This document shows positions 7,558-19,048 of a stretch of DNA of 64,000 nt, in pieces (within the stretch, counting starts at the first letter, position 1; every line of letters starts with the position of its first letter). This DNA is from Dietzia lutea (GTDB lineage Bacteria > Actinomycetota > Actinomycetes > Mycobacteriales > Mycobacteriaceae). The position numbers were made by a program, and so were the translations under genes. The DNA is taken from contig NZ_CP015449.1 of NCBI RefSeq assembly GCF_003096075.1, forward strand, positions 496,001 through 560,000. The letters are read 5' to 3'. Below the pieces are notes generated by a model. That model ran no database searches. It saw only the letters and a list, made by a program, of their open reading frames with translations, and was not told the DNA's origin.

Positions 7558-9116
7558 CGGGGGGCTCCGTCCACGTGGGTGACGATCTGGGCGACCGCCG
7601 GGTCGATCACGTCCAGCGCCGGCTGCGGGTAGAAGCCCAGCGCGACCAGCGCCACGACGAGCGGGGCCAGGACCACGCGCTCGCGGACCGTCAGGTCGGG
7701 CGTGGTCTCGAGCCCGGTCGCGACGGGCCCGCCCATGACGCGCTGGTAGGTCCACAGGATGTAGATCGCGGCCAGCACGAACGTCGCCGTCGCCAGGACC
7801 GCCGCGACGGGATACACCTCGAACGTGCCGACGAACACCAGGAACTCGCTGATGAACGGCGCGAGCCCCGGCAGGGAGAGTGTCGCGAGCCCGGCCACGA
7901 GGAACACCCCGGCCAGCACGGGCGCCACCTGTTGGACGCCGCCGTAGTAGCCGATCTCGCGGATCCGGTGCCGACGCACGAGGAACCCGGCCACGAGGAA
8001 CAGGGCGGCCGTGGCGAGGCCGTGATTGACCATGTAGAGCGTGGCGCCGGCGGCCGACTGGGTCGTCGCGGCGAACACTCCCAGCACGATGAACCCGAAG
8101 TGCGAGATCGACGCGTACGCGATGAGACGCAGCAGGTCGGTCTGCGCGATCGCCATGAGCCCGCCGTAGATGATGCTGATCACCGCGAACGTCACCATCA
8201 CGGGCGTCGCGGTGTCGGCGGCTCCGGGGAACAGCGGCAGGCTGTACCGCAGCATCGCGAAGGTGCCGACCTTGTCGACCACCGCCATCATGAGCACGGC
8301 GGAGGCGGGCGTCGCGGCGACGGCCGCGCCGGGCAGCCACGTGTGGAACGGCCACAGGGGCGCCTTGATCGCGAACGCGAGGGTGAACCCGGCGAACATC
8401 AGCAGCGCCGCGCCGGTCGGGAGCTGCAGGCGACCGTCGGCGACGGCGTCGGAGATGAGGCGGTAGTCGAACGTGCCGCGGCCGTCCGGGCCGAGCCCGG
8501 CCCGGTCTGTGTAGATGTAAAGGGTGATCACCGCGGCGAGCATGACCAGACCGCCGAGAAGGTTGTAGAGGAGGAACCGCACGGCCGCGCGGGCCCGGTC
8601 GGTGCGGCCGGCGTCCGTGCCGCCGGAGTCAGTGCCGCCGAATCCGCCGATGAGGAAGTACAGCGGGATGAGCATCGCCTCGAACGCGACGTAGAACAGC
8701 AGCACGTCGAGGCTCGTGAACGCGACCAGCGCGAGCCCCTGCGTCGCGAGCAGCAGCGCGGGGTACGCCTGCCCGCGGCGCCCGCCCGCACCGTCGTTGT
8801 CCCGCCACGCGGCGAGGAACAGCAGCGGCATGAGCGCGGCGGTGAGTAGGACCATCACGAGCGCGACGCCGTCGAGGCCGAGCGTGTACGTCGCGCCGAA
8901 CGCGGGGATCCACGGCCGAGACTCGACGAACTGGTGGGCCGCGCCGCCGGGCTCGAACCGCACCGCCAGCACGACGGTCACGGCCAGGACGACGACGGAC
9001 GTGGCCAGTGCGAGGGGCCTCGCCGCGCGGCGCGCGCCTGTGGGGAGGACGACGACGAGGAGGGCGCCGACCAGGGGCGTGAGCCACAGCGCGGTGAGCA
9101 GTCCGGGGCCGGTCAC
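7554..9116 (-). CDS. nuoM: NADH-quinone oxidoreductase subunit M
   Basis: A 520-residue antiporter-like membrane subunit of complex I. It shows the typical motifs [34 protein letters not shown] (channel Lys and the Pro-broken helix) and [18 protein letters not shown]. The start is a GTG at 9116 that overlaps the nuoL stop (GTGA), so translation is probably coupled; the product begins [12 protein letters not shown] short Gly/Thr/Asp-rich loop near residue 160 is the only departure from the family pattern. Confidence 0.94.
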   Translation of the reverse strand: MTGPGLLTALWLTPLVGALLVVVLPTGARRAARPLALATSVVVLAVTVVLAVRFEPGGAAHQFVESRPWIPAFGATYTLGLDGVALVMVLLTAALMPLLFLAAWRDNDGAGGRRGQAYPALLLATQGLALVAFTSLDVLLFYVAFEAMLIPLYFLIGGFGGTDSGGTDAGRTDRARAAVRFLLYNLLGGLVMLAAVITLYIYTDRAGLGPDGRGTFDYRLISDAVADGRLQLPTGAALLMFAGFTLAFAIKAPLWPFHTWLPGAAVAATPASAVLMMAVVDKVGTFAMLRYSLPLFPGAADTATPVMVTFAVISIIYGGLMAIAQTDLLRLIAYASISHFGFIVLGVFAATTQSAAGATLYMVNHGLATAALFLVAGFLVRRHRIREIGYYGGVQQVAPVLAGVFLVAGLATLSLPGLAPFISEFLVFVGTFEVYPVAAVLATATFVLAAIYILWTYQRVMGGPVATGLETTPDLTVRERVVLAPLVVALVALGFYPQPALDVIDPAVAQIVTHVDGAPR

Positions 9117-11110
9117 AGCACGCCCCCGCCCAGCATGGCCGCGATCACCAGGACCGCGCCGACCAGCATGTACAGCGCGTAGGACCGGGTGAGTCCGGAC
9201 TGCAGGAGTCGCGTCCGGGCGGACAGTTCCCCGATGGCGGCGGCGAGGCCCGTCGCCGCGCCGGCCACGACCCGGCGGTCGACGACCGCTGTGCCGGCGA
9301 CCAGCGCTTGGCCGGGGCGCATGAACACGGCCTCGTTGAGCGCGTCGGCGTAGAGGTCGCGGCGTGCGGCGCGGGTGAGCGGCGAGCCCTCCGGTGCGGT
9401 GGCGGGCACGTCCGCACGGGCGTAGAGGCGGACCGCGACGGCCACGCCCGCCGCGACCGCGACCAGGGATGCGGCGGTGACGAGCCACACCGGCAGGACG
9501 TGCTCGGGGTAGTGTTCGCCGACGACCGGGGCGAGCCACACCTGCAGGCGGCCGCCGATCGCGAGCAGTCCGCCCGCGGCCACCGAGCCCACGGCGATCG
9601 CGATCATGGGTCCGGTCATCGTCGCCGGGGATTCGTGCGGGTGCGCGTCCGCGGCCCAGCGGCGGGGGCCGAAGAAAGTCAGGATCATCACGCGGGTCAT
9701 GTAGAAGGCGGTCAGGGCCGCGCCGAGCAGCGCGATGCCGCCGAGCAGGTAGCCGAGCACCGATCCCGTCGCGCCCGACCCCGCGCCCGCGGTACCGGCG
9801 CCCGCGTCGAAGGCCGCGGAGATGATGCCCTCCTTGGAGTAGAAGCCGGCGAACGGCGGGACCCCGATGATCGCGAGATAGCCCAGGCCGAAGGTGACGA
9901 AGGTGATCGGCATGACCGCCCGCAGTCCGCCGTAGCGGCGCATGTTCACCTCGTCGCCCATCCCGTGCATCACCGAGCCGGCGCCCAGGAAGAGCCCGGC
10001 CTTGAAGAAGCCGTGGGTGAGCAGGTGCATGATCGCCAGCGCGTACCCGGCGGGCCCGAGCCCGGCGGCGAGCACCATGTAGCCGACCTGGCTCATGGTG
10101 GAGGCGGCGAGGACCTTCTTGATGTCGTCCTTCGCGCAGCCGATCACCGCGCCGTACAGGAGCGTGACCGCGCCGACGGCGATGACCGCTGCGCGGGCGG
10201 CGGGGGCGGCGTCGAAGACCGGGTTCGTGCGGGTGATGAGGTAAACGCCCGCGGTGACCATGGTCGCGGCGTGGATGAGCGCCGACACCGGGGTCGGGCC
10301 CTCCATGGCGTCGCCGAGCCAGGACTGCAACGGCACCTGCGCGGACTTGGCGCACGCGCCCAGCAGCAACAGCAACCCGAGCGCGGTGACCAGCCCGGAG
10401 CTGACGCCGGCGGAGCCGGCCGCGGCCGGGCCAGCCCCGCCCTCGCCCTCGATCGCAGCGAACACGCCCTCGTACGACAGGGTCCCCAGCTGGGTGACCA
10501 TGACCATCAGCGCGACGCCCAGCCCGATGTCGCCGACGCGGTTGACCACGAACGCCTTCTTGGCCGCGGTCGCGGCGGACGGCTTGCGCTGCCAGAACCC
10601 GATGAGCAGGTACGAGACCAGGCCCACGCCCTCCCAGCCCAGGTAGAGGCCGAGGAAGTTGTCGGCCAGCACCAGCAGCAGCATCGCCGCGAGGAACAGG
10701 TTGAGGTAGGCGAAGAACTTGCGCCGCGCGGGGTCGGTGGCCATGTAGCCGATCGAGTACACGTGGATGAGCAGGCCGACGCCGGTGACGAGCAGGACGA
10801 ACACCATCGACAGCTCGTCCAGCCGCAGGCCGAAGTCGACCTGCAGGTCGCCGACCGAGAGCCACGTGAACAGCGTCTGCGCGGCCGCCCGGCCACCGGG
10901 GCCACGGCCCACCATCTCGACGAGCTGCCACACGGCCACGGCGAACGAGCCCAGCGCGGTCGCCGAGCCGAGCAGGTGGCCCCAACCGTCCGCCCGCCGA
11001 CCGAGCACCAGCAGGACCACCGCCCCGAGCAGGGGAAGAGCGGGGATGAGCCACAGCGCGGACCCGGTGGCGGCGGGGGCGAGGGTGGCCGCGGTTGCTG
11101 TCGTCGTCAT
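9113..11110 (-). CDS. nuoL: NADH-quinone oxidoreductase subunit L
   Basis: The largest antiporter-like subunit of complex I (665 residues), at the distal end of the membrane arm and carrying the long lateral helix at its C-terminus. Signatures include [57 protein letters not shown] and [20 protein letters not shown]. Fifteen bases separate its ATG from the nuoK stop, one of the few non-overlapping junctions in the operon. A Gly/Ala-rich insert lies near residue 225. Confidence 0.95.
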   Translation of the reverse strand: MTTTATAATLAPAATGSALWLIPALPLLGAVVLLVLGRRADGWGHLLGSATALGSFAVAVWQLVEMVGRGPGGRAAAQTLFTWLSVGDLQVDFGLRLDELSMVFVLLVTGVGLLIHVYSIGYMATDPARRKFFAYLNLFLAAMLLLVLADNFLGLYLGWEGVGLVSYLLIGFWQRKPSAATAAKKAFVVNRVGDIGLGVALMVMVTQLGTLSYEGVFAAIEGEGGAGPAAAGSAGVSSGLVTALGLLLLLGACAKSAQVPLQSWLGDAMEGPTPVSALIHAATMVTAGVYLITRTNPVFDAAPAARAAVIAVGAVTLLYGAVIGCAKDDIKKVLAASTMSQVGYMVLAAGLGPAGYALAIMHLLTHGFFKAGLFLGAGSVMHGMGDEVNMRRYGGLRAVMPITFVTFGLGYLAIIGVPPFAGFYSKEGIISAAFDAGAGTAGAGSGATGSVLGYLLGGIALLGAALTAFYMTRVMILTFFGPRRWAADAHPHESPATMTGPMIAIAVGSVAAGGLLAIGGRLQVWLAPVVGEHYPEHVLPVWLVTAASLVAVAAGVAVAVRLYARADVPATAPEGSPLTRAARRDLYADALNEAVFMRPGQALVAGTAVVDRRVVAGAATGLAAAIGELSARTRLLQSGLTRSYALYMLVGAVLVIAAMLGGGVL

Positions 11111-11124
11111 CGTCGTCGTCCCCC

Positions 11125-11424
11125 CTAATACCTGAGCAGGCTGGCGTCATCTACGGACGCCGATCGGCGGGAGCGGTAGATGGCCATGATGATCGCGAGG
11201 CCGATCACGACCTCCGCGGCGGCCACGACCATGATGAAGAACGCGAAGACCTGGCCCGTGACGTCGCCGTGCATTCGCGCGAACGCCACGAGCGCGAGGT
11301 TGGTGGCGTTGAGCATGAGCTCGATGCACATGAACACGACGATCGCGTTGCGTCGCAGCAGGAACCCGGCCGCGCCGATCGTGAACAGCACGGCCGAGAG
11401 GTACAGGTAGTACTCAGGGGTCAC
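11125..11424 (-). CDS. nuoK: NADH-quinone oxidoreductase subunit K
   Basis: A 99-residue membrane subunit of complex I with three transmembrane helices. The motif [17 protein letters not shown] carries the conserved membrane Glu needed for proton transfer, and a second conserved Glu lies in [13 protein letters not shown]. The GTG start at 11424 overlaps the nuoJ stop by four bases, giving [10 protein letters not shown] as the N-terminus, typical of this subunit. Confidence 0.95.
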   Translation of the reverse strand: MTPEYYLYLSAVLFTIGAAGFLLRRNAIVVFMCIELMLNATNLALVAFARMHGDVTGQVFAFFIMVVAAAEVVIGLAIIMAIYRSRRSASVDDASLLRY

Positions 11425-12233
11425 GGCCGCGCACCCCCGTCCGCGCCGCGCGCCTCGCCGGCCACGCGTCGGTCCCCGGCCTCGCCCACGCGTCGGTCCC
11501 CGGCCTCGAGCTCGTCCGCCGCCGCGGCGTCGTGGGCGTGGCGGCGCAGCACCTCGCTCACCGAGTCCGGCGCGTCGGAGCCGTCGGGCAGCCGGGCGGG
11601 CACGTCGGCGGAGTTGCGGCGCGCGTACACGCCCGAGCTCGGCAGTGGCGTCACGCGCGCGGAGTCGTCGCGCTGCCAGTCGAGGAACCGCTGCTCCGAG
11701 AGTTGGCGCTGGGTGCGGTGGCCGGTGAAGCGCTCGCGGTGGGCCAGGACCATCGCGCCGAGCGTGGCGATGATGAGCAGCACCCCGGTGAGCTCGAACG
11801 CCCACACATGCCGGGAGAACAGCAGCTCGGCGAGCGCCGGCACCTCGGACGCGCCGTCCGCGAACCCCGCAAACGGCGGCAGCTCGGCGCGCGCGAGGCC
11901 GGTGGCGAGGAGGATTCCGAACCCCAGGCCCGCGAGTATCGCCGCCACCCGGTGCCCGCGGATCCGCTCGACCAGCGAGTCCGAGGACTCCACGCCGATG
12001 AGCATCACCACGAACAGGAACAGCATCATCACGGCGCCGGTGTAGACGACGATCTGCCCGACGCCGAGGAACACCGCGCCCTGCGCCATGTACAGCACGG
12101 CCAGCGAGACCATGGTCGCCGCCAGGCACAGCGCCGAGTAGACGGCCCGGGTCGCCGCGACCACTCCCAGCGCCCCGGCCACCGCGACGGTCGCCAGCAC
12201 CCAGAACAGGACCGACTCCCCGGCGGCCATCAT
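11421..12233 (-). CDS. nuoJ: NADH-quinone oxidoreductase subunit J
   Basis: A membrane subunit of complex I, 270 residues. The first 175 residues hold five hydrophobic helices, including the family segment [19 protein letters not shown] with its pi-bulge helix. The C-terminal 95 residues are hydrophilic and rich in Arg, Asp and Ala and contain a short repeat ([17 protein letters not shown]); such tails are seen in some actinobacterial NuoJ. Two ATG codons lie in tandem at 12233 and 12230, overlapping the nuoI stop. Confidence 0.94.
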   Translation of the reverse strand: MMAAGESVLFWVLATVAVAGALGVVAATRAVYSALCLAATMVSLAVLYMAQGAVFLGVGQIVVYTGAVMMLFLFVVMLIGVESSDSLVERIRGHRVAAILAGLGFGILLATGLARAELPPFAGFADGASEVPALAELLFSRHVWAFELTGVLLIIATLGAMVLAHRERFTGHRTQRQLSEQRFLDWQRDDSARVTPLPSSGVYARRNSADVPARLPDGSDAPDSVSEVLRRHAHDAAAADELEAGDRRVGEAGDRRVAGEARGADGGARP

Positions 12234-12790
12234 GAGCCCGTCGCCGGGTCGTACGGCTCGCCCTGCTCGGGCGCCGCGTGGGTGATCTCGCCGCGGTAGT
12301 AGTCGGCGTGGTCGGCGCCGGGGAACATGTCGTGCGGGGCGGGGACCATCCCGGCGAGCATCGGCGCGAGCAGGTCCTGCTTCTCGTAGATGAGGTCTGC
12401 GCGGTTGTCGTCGGCCATCTCGTAGTCGCCTGTCATGGTCAGCGCGCGGGTCGGGCACGCCTCGACGCACAGGGCGCAGCCGATGCAGCGCAGGTAATTG
12501 ATCTGGTAGATCCGTCCGTACCGCTCGCCGGGGGAGTAGCGCTCCTCGGCGGTGTTGTCGGCGCCCTCGACGTAGATCGCGTCGGCCGGGCACGCCCACG
12601 CGCACAGCTCGCAGCCGATGCACTTCTCCAGGCCGTCGGCGTACCGGTTGAGCTGGTGACGCCCGTGGTAGCGCGGCGCGGTCGGGACCTTCTCCTCCGG
12701 GTACTGCTCGGTGTGCTTCTTGCGGAACATCGTCGCGAACGTCACCCCGAACCCGGCGAGCGGCTCGAGGAACCTGGGAACCCTAGGCAT
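12230..12790 (-). CDS. nuoI: NADH-quinone oxidoreductase subunit I
   Basis: A peripheral-arm subunit of complex I (186 residues) holding two 4Fe-4S clusters that pass electrons from NuoG towards NuoB. Both ferredoxin motifs are intact: [12 protein letters not shown] at about residues 57-68 and [12 protein letters not shown] at about 102-113. The N-terminal amphipathic part ([20 protein letters not shown]) is typical. It overlaps the end of nuoH by eight bases. Confidence 0.96.
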   Translation of the reverse strand: MPRVPRFLEPLAGFGVTFATMFRKKHTEQYPEEKVPTAPRYHGRHQLNRYADGLEKCIGCELCAWACPADAIYVEGADNTAEERYSPGERYGRIYQINYLRCIGCALCVEACPTRALTMTGDYEMADDNRADLIYEKQDLLAPMLAGMVPAPHDMFPGADHADYYRGEITHAAPEQGEPYDPATGS

Positions 12791-14132
12791 GGCGGGCCTC
12801 CTGACTCGGGGCGGTGTCGGTGGTCGGCTCGGCGTCGGCGGCTCCGAGTGCGGCGGGGGTGCCGGCGCGGCCGAGCGCGGCGCGCTGGTGCGGGAGCGGC
12901 GGGACGGGGAACCCGCCGGCGGTGGGGTCGAAGGGCGCGGCGCCGGAAGGCTTGGCGCCGGACACGCCGTGGGGGCCGGCGTTGGCGGGCGTGGCGCGGC
13001 CGGCGCGTCGGGTGCGGATCCGGTGGACGACGACGATGACCGCGACCGCGACCAGGCCCGCGATCACCATGGCCGGCGTGAGGAGGCCCGACTCGGGACC
13101 CACGACCACCCGGATCGTGGCCACGGCCATGACCCAGGCCAGGGAGACGGGGATGAGCACCTTCCAGCCGAACGCCATGAACTGGTCGTAGCGCAGTCGC
13201 GGGAGGGTGGCCCGCAGCCAGATGAACAGGAACATGAACGTCCATACCTTGGCGACGAACCACAGCAGCGCCCACCACCCGGAGTCGGCGCCGGGGATGA
13301 GCGAGAACGGTAGCGGCGCCTGCCAGCCGCCGAGGAACAGCGTGGCCGCGAGCGCGGAGACGGTGGTCATGTTGACGTACTCGGCCAGCATGAACATCGC
13401 GAAGCGTAGGGACGAGTACTCGGTGTGGAAGCCACCCACGAGCTCGCCCTCGGCCTCGGGCAGGTCGAAGGGGGCGCGGTTGGTCTCGCCGACCATCGAG
13501 ATGACGTAGATGACGAACGACGGCGCCAACAGGAACACGAACCAGACCTGCGACTGCGCGGCCACGATGCCCGAGGTGGACATGGTGCCGGCGAAGAGGA
13601 ACACGCCGACGAAGGACAGCGCCATGGCGATCTCGTAGCTGATCACCTGGGCCGTGGACCGCAGGCCGCCGAGCAGCGGGTACGTCGAGCCGGAGGACCA
13701 GCCGGCCAGGACGATGCCGTACACGCCGATCGAGGTGACCGCGAGGACGTAGAGGATCCCCACGTGCAGGTCCGTGAGCTGCAGCGGCGTGGAGTGGCCG
13801 AACACCGAGACCACGGGGCCGAAGGGGATCACCGCGAACGCCATGAACGCCGGGATCACCGCGATGACCGGGGCGAGCAGGTAGATCGGCTTGTCGACCC
13901 CCGCCGGGATGAGGCCCTCCTTGAGGGCGATCTTCACGCCGTCGGCCAGGCTCTGGAGGATGCCGCCCGGACCGACGCGGTTGGGGCCGATGCGCATCTG
14001 CATCCACGCGAGGATCTTGCGCTCGAGGTAGATCGCCGCGAGCACGGTCACCACGAGGAACACGAACACCGCGAGGACCTTGGCGAGCACCAGCCACCAC
14101 GGGTCCGCGCCGAAGGCCGAGAGGTCGGTCAT
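12783..14132 (-). CDS. nuoH: NADH-quinone oxidoreductase subunit H
   Basis: The membrane subunit that forms much of the quinone-binding chamber. The 449-residue product has about eight helices and the conserved motifs [20 protein letters not shown] near residue 35 and [20 protein letters not shown] near 215, whose acidic residues line the quinone and proton channels. The last 80 residues form a Pro/Ala/Arg-rich cytosolic tail that is absent from E. coli NuoH. The ATG at 14132 overlaps the nuoG stop. Confidence 0.95.
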   Translation of the reverse strand: MTDLSAFGADPWWLVLAKVLAVFVFLVVTVLAAIYLERKILAWMQMRIGPNRVGPGGILQSLADGVKIALKEGLIPAGVDKPIYLLAPVIAVIPAFMAFAVIPFGPVVSVFGHSTPLQLTDLHVGILYVLAVTSIGVYGIVLAGWSSGSTYPLLGGLRSTAQVISYEIAMALSFVGVFLFAGTMSTSGIVAAQSQVWFVFLLAPSFVIYVISMVGETNRAPFDLPEAEGELVGGFHTEYSSLRFAMFMLAEYVNMTTVSALAATLFLGGWQAPLPFSLIPGADSGWWALLWFVAKVWTFMFLFIWLRATLPRLRYDQFMAFGWKVLIPVSLAWVMAVATIRVVVGPESGLLTPAMVIAGLVAVAVIVVVHRIRTRRAGRATPANAGPHGVSGAKPSGAAPFDPTAGGFPVPPLPHQRAALGRAGTPAALGAADAEPTTDTAPSQEARHA

Positions 14133-16813
14133 GGCGACACCTCCCCGGCGGCGGTGTTCCCGGCGGCGGTCCCCCCGGCGGCGATGGACACGAGGTCACC
14201 TGCAGCCGCGCCGAGGGTGGCGTTGACGGCCGAGCCCGGTGAGTTCTGCGGCACCCACACCACGCGGTCGGGCATCTCGGTGATCGCCAGTGGCAGGGCG
14301 ATCGCCCCGCGGTCGGTGGAGACGGTCACCGGGTCGCCCTCGCCCGCGCCGAGGTCGCGGGCGGTCGTCGGCGACAACCGGGCGACCGGGCGGCGGGCCG
14401 TGCCGGCCAGGTGCGGCTCCCCGTCCTGCATGCGGCCGGCGTCGAGCAGCATCCGCCAGGTCGCCAGGACGGCCTGCCCCACGCCGGGTTCGGGCGCCCG
14501 CCCCGCCGCCGCAGCCGTTCCCTCTGCAGCCGTTCCCTCTGTAGCCGCTCCTCCCGATGGCGTCTCGCGCGCACTTCGGGGGGTGCGAGACGCCATCCCG
14601 GCGTGCGGCTGTGGGCTGGGATGCGTACGCGGGCGGGGGCGAGACGCCATCTCGGCGTGCGGCTGGGTCTGTGGCGGCGTCTGCGGGACGAGGGTCTCAC
14701 CCACGGCCTGCATCTCACGGCGGACGGTCTCGACGTCCGGCAGCCCGAACCACGCCCCGGTCTCCTCCGCCAGCGCGTTGAGGACGCGGTGGTCGGGCAT
14801 CGAGTCGGTGCCGGTCAGGGCCGCGGCGAAGGGGCGGGTCCGACCCTCCCAGTTCACGAACATCCCGGCCTTCTCGGCGACGGGCGCGACGGGCAGGACG
14901 ACGTCGGCGCGGTCGGTGATCTCGCTGCGGCGCATCTCGAGACTCACGACGAAGCCGGCAGCGTCGATCGCGTCGAGCGCCGCCCGCGGATCGGGCAGGT
15001 CCGCGGCCTCGACCCCGCCGACGAGCAGGGCGGCGAGCTCCCCGGAGGCGGCCGCGGCCAGCTGTTCAGTGGTGGAGCGGCCGGGGGCGGTCGGCAGTTC
15101 GTCGCAGCGCCAGAGGTCGGCGAGAGCGCGGCGGGCTGCGTCGTCGGTAACGGGCGAGCCGCCGGGCAGCAGCCCCGGAAGGCATCCGGTCTCGAGTGCC
15201 CCGCGCTCACCCGCACGCCGCGGGATCCAGGCCAGGCGCGCCCCGGTGGCGTCGGCGAGTTCCGCGGCGGCCGACAGACCTCCGGGGATCGCGCCGAGGC
15301 GTTCGCCCACGAGGATCACCGCCCCGGGCTCGCGCAGCAGGGTGGGCAGGGCGCCGGAGGTCGGATCGGCGGCCTCGTCCCGCGATCCACCGGCCAGGGC
15401 TTCCAGCACCGCCGGCTCGTCGCCGGGCACGGTCGGCAGCAGTGCGGCGCGGGTCTTGCGGACGGCGGGCGAGGCGAACGGCGCGATCGAGAACACCTTC
15501 AGCCCGTGATCGCGGGCGGCCCGGCGCAGGCGGAGGAAGACGATGGGCGACTCCTCCTCCGGGTCGAATCCCACGAGCAGCACCGCCGGCGCGGTCTCGA
15601 GGTCGGAGTAGGTGACGGCGGAGTCGCCCGGGCCACGGCGCACGACCCGTTCGGCGAGGAACGCGGCCTCCTCCTCGGAGTGGTGGCGGGCGCGGAAGTC
15701 GACGTCGTTCGTGCCCAGCACCGTGCGCGCGAACTTGGCGTAGGCATATGCGTCCTCGGCGGTCAGGCGCCCACCGGTGAGCACCCCGGTGCGCCCACGC
15801 GCGGCCGCCAACCGCTCCGCGGCCACCCGCAGCGCGGTGGACCACGGAACGGGGACGAGCCCACCGCCCTCGCCGCGCACCATCGGCGTGGTGATGCGGT
15901 CCCGCTGGGTGGCGTAGGTGAACGCCCAGCGGCCCTTGTCGCAGTTCCACTCCTCGTTGACCTGCGGGTCGTCGCCGGCGAGGCGCCGCAGGACCTTTCC
16001 GCGTCGGTGGTCGGTGCGCTGACCGCAACCGCTCGCGCAGTGCTCGCACACCGCGGGGCTGGACACGAGGTCGAACGGGCGCGCCCGGAAGCGGTACTGC
16101 GCCCCGGTCAGCGCGCCGACCGGACAGATCTGCATGGTGTTGCCGGAGAAGTACGACTCGAACGGCTCGTCGCCGTACACGCCGACCTGCTGCTGGGCGC
16201 CGCGCTCGAACAGGTCGATGAACGGGTCGCCGGCGATCTGCTCGGAGAACCGCGTGCAGCGGGCGCACATGACGCAGCGCTCGCGGTCGAGCAGGACCTG
16301 CGAGGAGATGGCGATCGGCTTGGGGAACGTGCGCTTGACCTCGGTGAACCGAGAGCGGCCGTGCCCGCTCATCAGGGCCTGGTTCTGCAGCGGACACTCG
16401 CCGCCCTTGTCGCAGACCGGGCAGTCGAGCGGGTGGTTGATGAGCAGTAGCTCCATGACGCCGCGCTGCGCCTTGTCGGCGACCGGCGAGGTGAACTGCG
16501 TGCGCACGGCCATGTCCTGGGTGACCGGCGTCGTGCACGAGGTGACCGGCTTGGGCGCGCCCTCGACCTCGACGATGCACTGACGGCACGCGCCGGCCGG
16601 GTCGAGCAGCGGGTGATCGCAGAAGCGCGGGATCTGCACGCCGATCCGTTCGGCGGCGCGGATGATGAGCGTGTCCGGCGGCACCGAGACCTCGCGGCCG
16701 TCGACGGTGAGGGTGACGAGGTCGTCCGCGCGCTCGGAATCGGCACGGTCGTGGGCGGGGTCCTGAGCCGGGCCGCGGGCGTCGCGGGGGGCTCCTGACG
16801 TGGCCGAGGTCAT
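14129..16813 (-). CDS. nuoG: NADH-quinone oxidoreductase subunit G, with an in-frame palindromic repeat insert
   Basis: The large iron-sulfur subunit of the complex I peripheral arm. It has the expected cluster ligands: [15 protein letters not shown] (2Fe-2S), the His-containing stretch followed by [17 protein letters not shown] and CEHCASGC, then a molybdopterin-oxidoreductase-like domain. At 894 residues it is longer than many actinobacterial NuoG. Much of the excess is a Pro/Arg/Ala-rich segment around residues 705-765, where DNA at 14556-14651 contains three arms of a dispersed palindrome (13-bp arms at 14556-14568 and 14585-14597, a third at 14639-14651) read in frame as MASR-containing peptides. 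Domains before and after the insert look intact, so the insert is probably a tolerated surface loop. The start at 16813 overlaps the nuoF stop. Confidence 0.94.
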   Translation of the reverse strand: MTSATSGAPRDARGPAQDPAHDRADSERADDLVTLTVDGREVSVPPDTLIIRAAERIGVQIPRFCDHPLLDPAGACRQCIVEVEGAPKPVTSCTTPVTQDMAVRTQFTSPVADKAQRGVMELLLINHPLDCPVCDKGGECPLQNQALMSGHGRSRFTEVKRTFPKPIAISSQVLLDRERCVMCARCTRFSEQIAGDPFIDLFERGAQQQVGVYGDEPFESYFSGNTMQICPVGALTGAQYRFRARPFDLVSSPAVCEHCASGCGQRTDHRRGKVLRRLAGDDPQVNEEWNCDKGRWAFTYATQRDRITTPMVRGEGGGLVPVPWSTALRVAAERLAAARGRTGVLTGGRLTAEDAYAYAKFARTVLGTNDVDFRARHHSEEEAAFLAERVVRRGPGDSAVTYSDLETAPAVLLVGFDPEEESPIVFLRLRRAARDHGLKVFSIAPFASPAVRKTRAALLPTVPGDEPAVLEALAGGSRDEAADPTSGALPTLLREPGAVILVGERLGAIPGGLSAAAELADATGARLAWIPRRAGERGALETGCLPGLLPGGSPVTDDAARRALADLWRCDELPTAPGRSTTEQLAAAASGELAALLVGGVEAADLPDPRAALDAIDAAGFVVSLEMRRSEITDRADVVLPVAPVAEKAGMFVNWEGRTRPFAAALTGTDSMPDHRVLNALAEETGAWFGLPDVETVRREMQAVGETLVPQTPPQTQPHAEMASRPRPRTHPSPQPHAGMASRTPRSARETPSGGAATEGTAAEGTAAAAGRAPEPGVGQAVLATWRMLLDAGRMQDGEPHLAGTARRPVARLSPTTARDLGAGEGDPVTVSTDRGAIALPLAITEMPDRVVWVPQNSPGSAVNATLGAAAGDLVSIAAGGTAAGNTAAGEVSP
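14556..14651. repeat. Palindromic repeat inside the nuoG coding sequence
   Basis: GATGGCGTCTCGC at 14556-14568 and its exact reverse complement GCGAGACGCCATC at 14585-14597 form a 13-bp stem with a 16-nt loop; another GCGAGACGCCATC follows at 14639-14651. The sequence after the second arm (CGGCTGTGG, then GGGATGCG) recurs in the intergenic region at 143-195, so this is a dispersed element present in both coding and non-coding DNA. Confidence 0.7.
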
Positions 16814-18210
16814 CGGGCCACCTCCTCGGATCGCGATGAGGGTCCGCCGGCGGGTCGTACGGGCGGACGCCGGGAGCCGGCACCCGCGCGGTCGGTCCGC
16901 GCGAAGATGGTGGAGCGGCTGTGGTCGAAGGGGCACCCGTCCGGGCTGTGGGCGAGGTACTCGTCGCGGAAGAGCCGGATCGACGACACGATCGGGGCCG
17001 CGGCGGCGTCACCGAGGGCGCAGAATGACTTGCCGACGATGTTGTCCGAGATGTCGAGCAGCCGGTCCAGGTCGTCGGCGGTGGCGGTGCCGTCCTCGAG
17101 CCGGGTCATGATCTGCCGCAGCCAGAACGTGCCCTCGCGGCACGGCGTGCACTTGCCGCACGACTCGTGGGCGTAGAACTCGGTCCACCGCAGCACCGCC
17201 CGCACCACGCAGGTCGTGTCGTCGAAGATCTGCAGCGCCTTGGTGCCGAGCATCGTGCCCTCGGCCGCGCAGCCCTCGTAGTCCAGTGGCATGTCGAGCT
17301 GGGCGTCGGTGAGCAGTGGTGTCGACGAGCCGCCGGGGGTCCAGAACTTGAGCGTGTGGCCTTCGCGGATCCCGCCGGCGAGCTCGAGCAGCTCACGCAG
17401 GGTGACCCCGAGCGGGGCCTCGTACTGGCCGGGCCGGGTGACGTGCCCGGACAGCGAGTAGAGGGTGAACCCGGGCGATTTCTCCGAGCCCATCGAGCGG
17501 AACCACTCGGGTCCGTGCTGCAGGATCGACGGCACGCTCGCGAGGGACTCGACGTTGTTCACCACCGTCGGACAGGCGTAGAGCCCGGCGACGGCGGGGA
17601 ACGGCGGCCGCAGCCGGGGCTGGCCGCGGCGGCCCTCGAGGGAGTCGAGCAGGGCGGTCTCCTCGCCGCAGATGTACGCCCCGGCGCCGGCGTGGACGAC
17701 CAGCTCGAGGTCGAACCCGCTGCCGAGGATGTCGCGGCCGAGGTATCCGGCCTCGTACGCCTCGGCGACCGCGGTCTGCAGGCGCCGCAGGACGGGCACG
17801 ACCTCGCCGCGAAGGTAGATGAACGCGTGCGAGGCGCGGATCGCGTAGGCGGCGATGATGACGCCCTCGATCAGCACGTGCGGCGTGGCCAGCATGAGCG
17901 GCATGTCCTTGCACGTGCCGGGCTCGGACTCGTCGGCGTTCACCACGAGGTAGTGGGGCCTGGCCGCGGCGGATGGATCGGCGGCGTCGGCGCTGGTGTC
18001 CTGCGGGATGAACCCCCACTTGCGCCCGGTGGGGAAGCCCGCGCCGCCGCGGCCGCGCAGGCCGGAATCGAGCACGGTCGAGATCACCTCGTCGGGCCCG
18101 GCGGCGAGGGCGTTGCGCAGGCCCACGTAGCCGCCGTGGTCCAGATACGTGTCCAGCATCCAGCTCTCGGGGGCGTCCCAGTAGCGGCTGAGGTACGGCG
18201 CGAGCGGCAT
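16810..18210 (-). CDS. nuoF: NADH-quinone oxidoreductase subunit F
   Basis: The NADH- and FMN-binding subunit of complex I, 466 residues. [16 protein letters not shown] at about residues 50-65 binds [16 protein letters not shown] lies near the [22 protein letters not shown] follows, and the 4Fe-4S ligands are in [11 protein letters not shown] plus a later Cys (FCALGD). A Pro/Arg/Ser tail of about 25 residues ends the protein. The start at 18210 follows the nuoE stop by one base. Confidence 0.96.
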   Translation of the reverse strand: MPLAPYLSRYWDAPESWMLDTYLDHGGYVGLRNALAAGPDEVISTVLDSGLRGRGGAGFPTGRKWGFIPQDTSADAADPSAAARPHYLVVNADESEPGTCKDMPLMLATPHVLIEGVIIAAYAIRASHAFIYLRGEVVPVLRRLQTAVAEAYEAGYLGRDILGSGFDLELVVHAGAGAYICGEETALLDSLEGRRGQPRLRPPFPAVAGLYACPTVVNNVESLASVPSILQHGPEWFRSMGSEKSPGFTLYSLSGHVTRPGQYEAPLGVTLRELLELAGGIREGHTLKFWTPGGSSTPLLTDAQLDMPLDYEGCAAEGTMLGTKALQIFDDTTCVVRAVLRWTEFYAHESCGKCTPCREGTFWLRQIMTRLEDGTATADDLDRLLDISDNIVGKSFCALGDAAAAPIVSSIRLFRDEYLAHSPDGCPFDHSRSTIFARTDRAGAGSRRPPVRPAGGPSSRSEEVAR

Positions 18211-18211
18211 G

Positions 18212-19048
18212 TCAGGACTCCTCGTCCGGAGCGGTCGAAGAGTCCGGGGCTGGCGCGGACGCCGAGGCGGCGGCGGGCGGCTCGGCCGCGCGCATGTCGC
18301 GTGAGCGGGCGACGCGCAGCCCGGCGAGCGTCGCCTCGCCGGGGGCACCGTCATTGGCGCCGGGGCGGGGGTCGGGGAAGCCGGCGAGGATCCGGGCGGT
18401 CTCGCGGAACGTGCACAGCGGGGCGCCGCGGGTCGGGGTGACGGGCCGGCCCGCGCGCAGGTCGTCGACCACCCGCCGCGCGGAGTCGGGGGTCTGGTCG
18501 TCGAAGAACTCCCAGTTGATCATCACGACGGGCGCGTAGTCGCAGGCCGCGTTGCACTCGATGCGCTCGAGCGTGATGCGTCCGTCGTCGGTGGTGCCGG
18601 GCCCGTCGAGCCCCAGGTGATCGCGCAGGTCGGCGTAGATCTCGTCGCCGCCCATCACCGCGCACAGGGTGTTGGTGCACACCCCGACCAGGTAGTCGCC
18701 GGTCGGCGTGCGCCGGTACATCGAGTAGAAGGTGGCCACGGCCATGACCTCGGCGGGGGACAGGTCGACGACGAGAGCGCAGAACTCGATGCCGGCGGGC
18801 GTGAGGTGACCGTCCTCGGCCTGGACCAGGTGGAGCAGCGGGAGCAGTGCCGAGCGGGCCTGCGGGTAGCGGGCGACGATCAGGTCGGCGTCGGCCCGCA
18901 GTCGCTCCAGGACGTCGTCGGGGTAGGTCCTCCGGGCGTCGGGCCGCACGATCGCGCCCGGCTCGTCGGGCTGCTGGCCGAACTGCAGGAACACCGCCTC
19001 GCCCCGATTCGCCGGCGGCGGGCTGTCGGTTCGTTCCGTGCTGCTCAT
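18212..19048 (-). CDS. nuoE: NADH-quinone oxidoreductase subunit E
   Basis: The thioredoxin-fold 2Fe-2S subunit of complex I. The ligands are CTNTLC near residue 138 and CNAAC near 178. At 278 residues it has a family-typical core plus an Ala/Pro/Ser-rich C-terminal extension of about 45 residues and an N-terminal extension of about 30. The ATG at 19048 overlaps the nuoD stop by four bases. Confidence 0.94.
   Translation of the reverse strand: MSSTERTDSPPPANRGEAVFLQFGQQPDEPGAIVRPDARRTYPDDVLERLRADADLIVARYPQARSALLPLLHLVQAEDGHLTPAGIEFCALVVDLSPAEVMAVATFYSMYRRTPTGDYLVGVCTNTLCAVMGGDEIYADLRDHLGLDGPGTTDDGRITLERIECNAACDYAPVVMINWEFFDDQTPDSARRVVDDLRAGRPVTPTRGAPLCTFRETARILAGFPDPRPGANDGAPGEATLAGLRVARSRDMRAAEPPAAASASAPAPDSSTAPDEES

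Noticed and set aside
5866-7632. Long open frame on the plus strand opposite nuoN
   Set aside because: It is Arg/His/Gly/Ala-rich with no family features and lies fully antisense to a well-supported membrane protein; such shadows are expected at about 70% GC.
14411-16450. Long plus-strand frame opposite nuoG
   Set aside because: Antisense shadow of nuoG; the composition is that of reverse-read GC-rich codons and no domain is visible.
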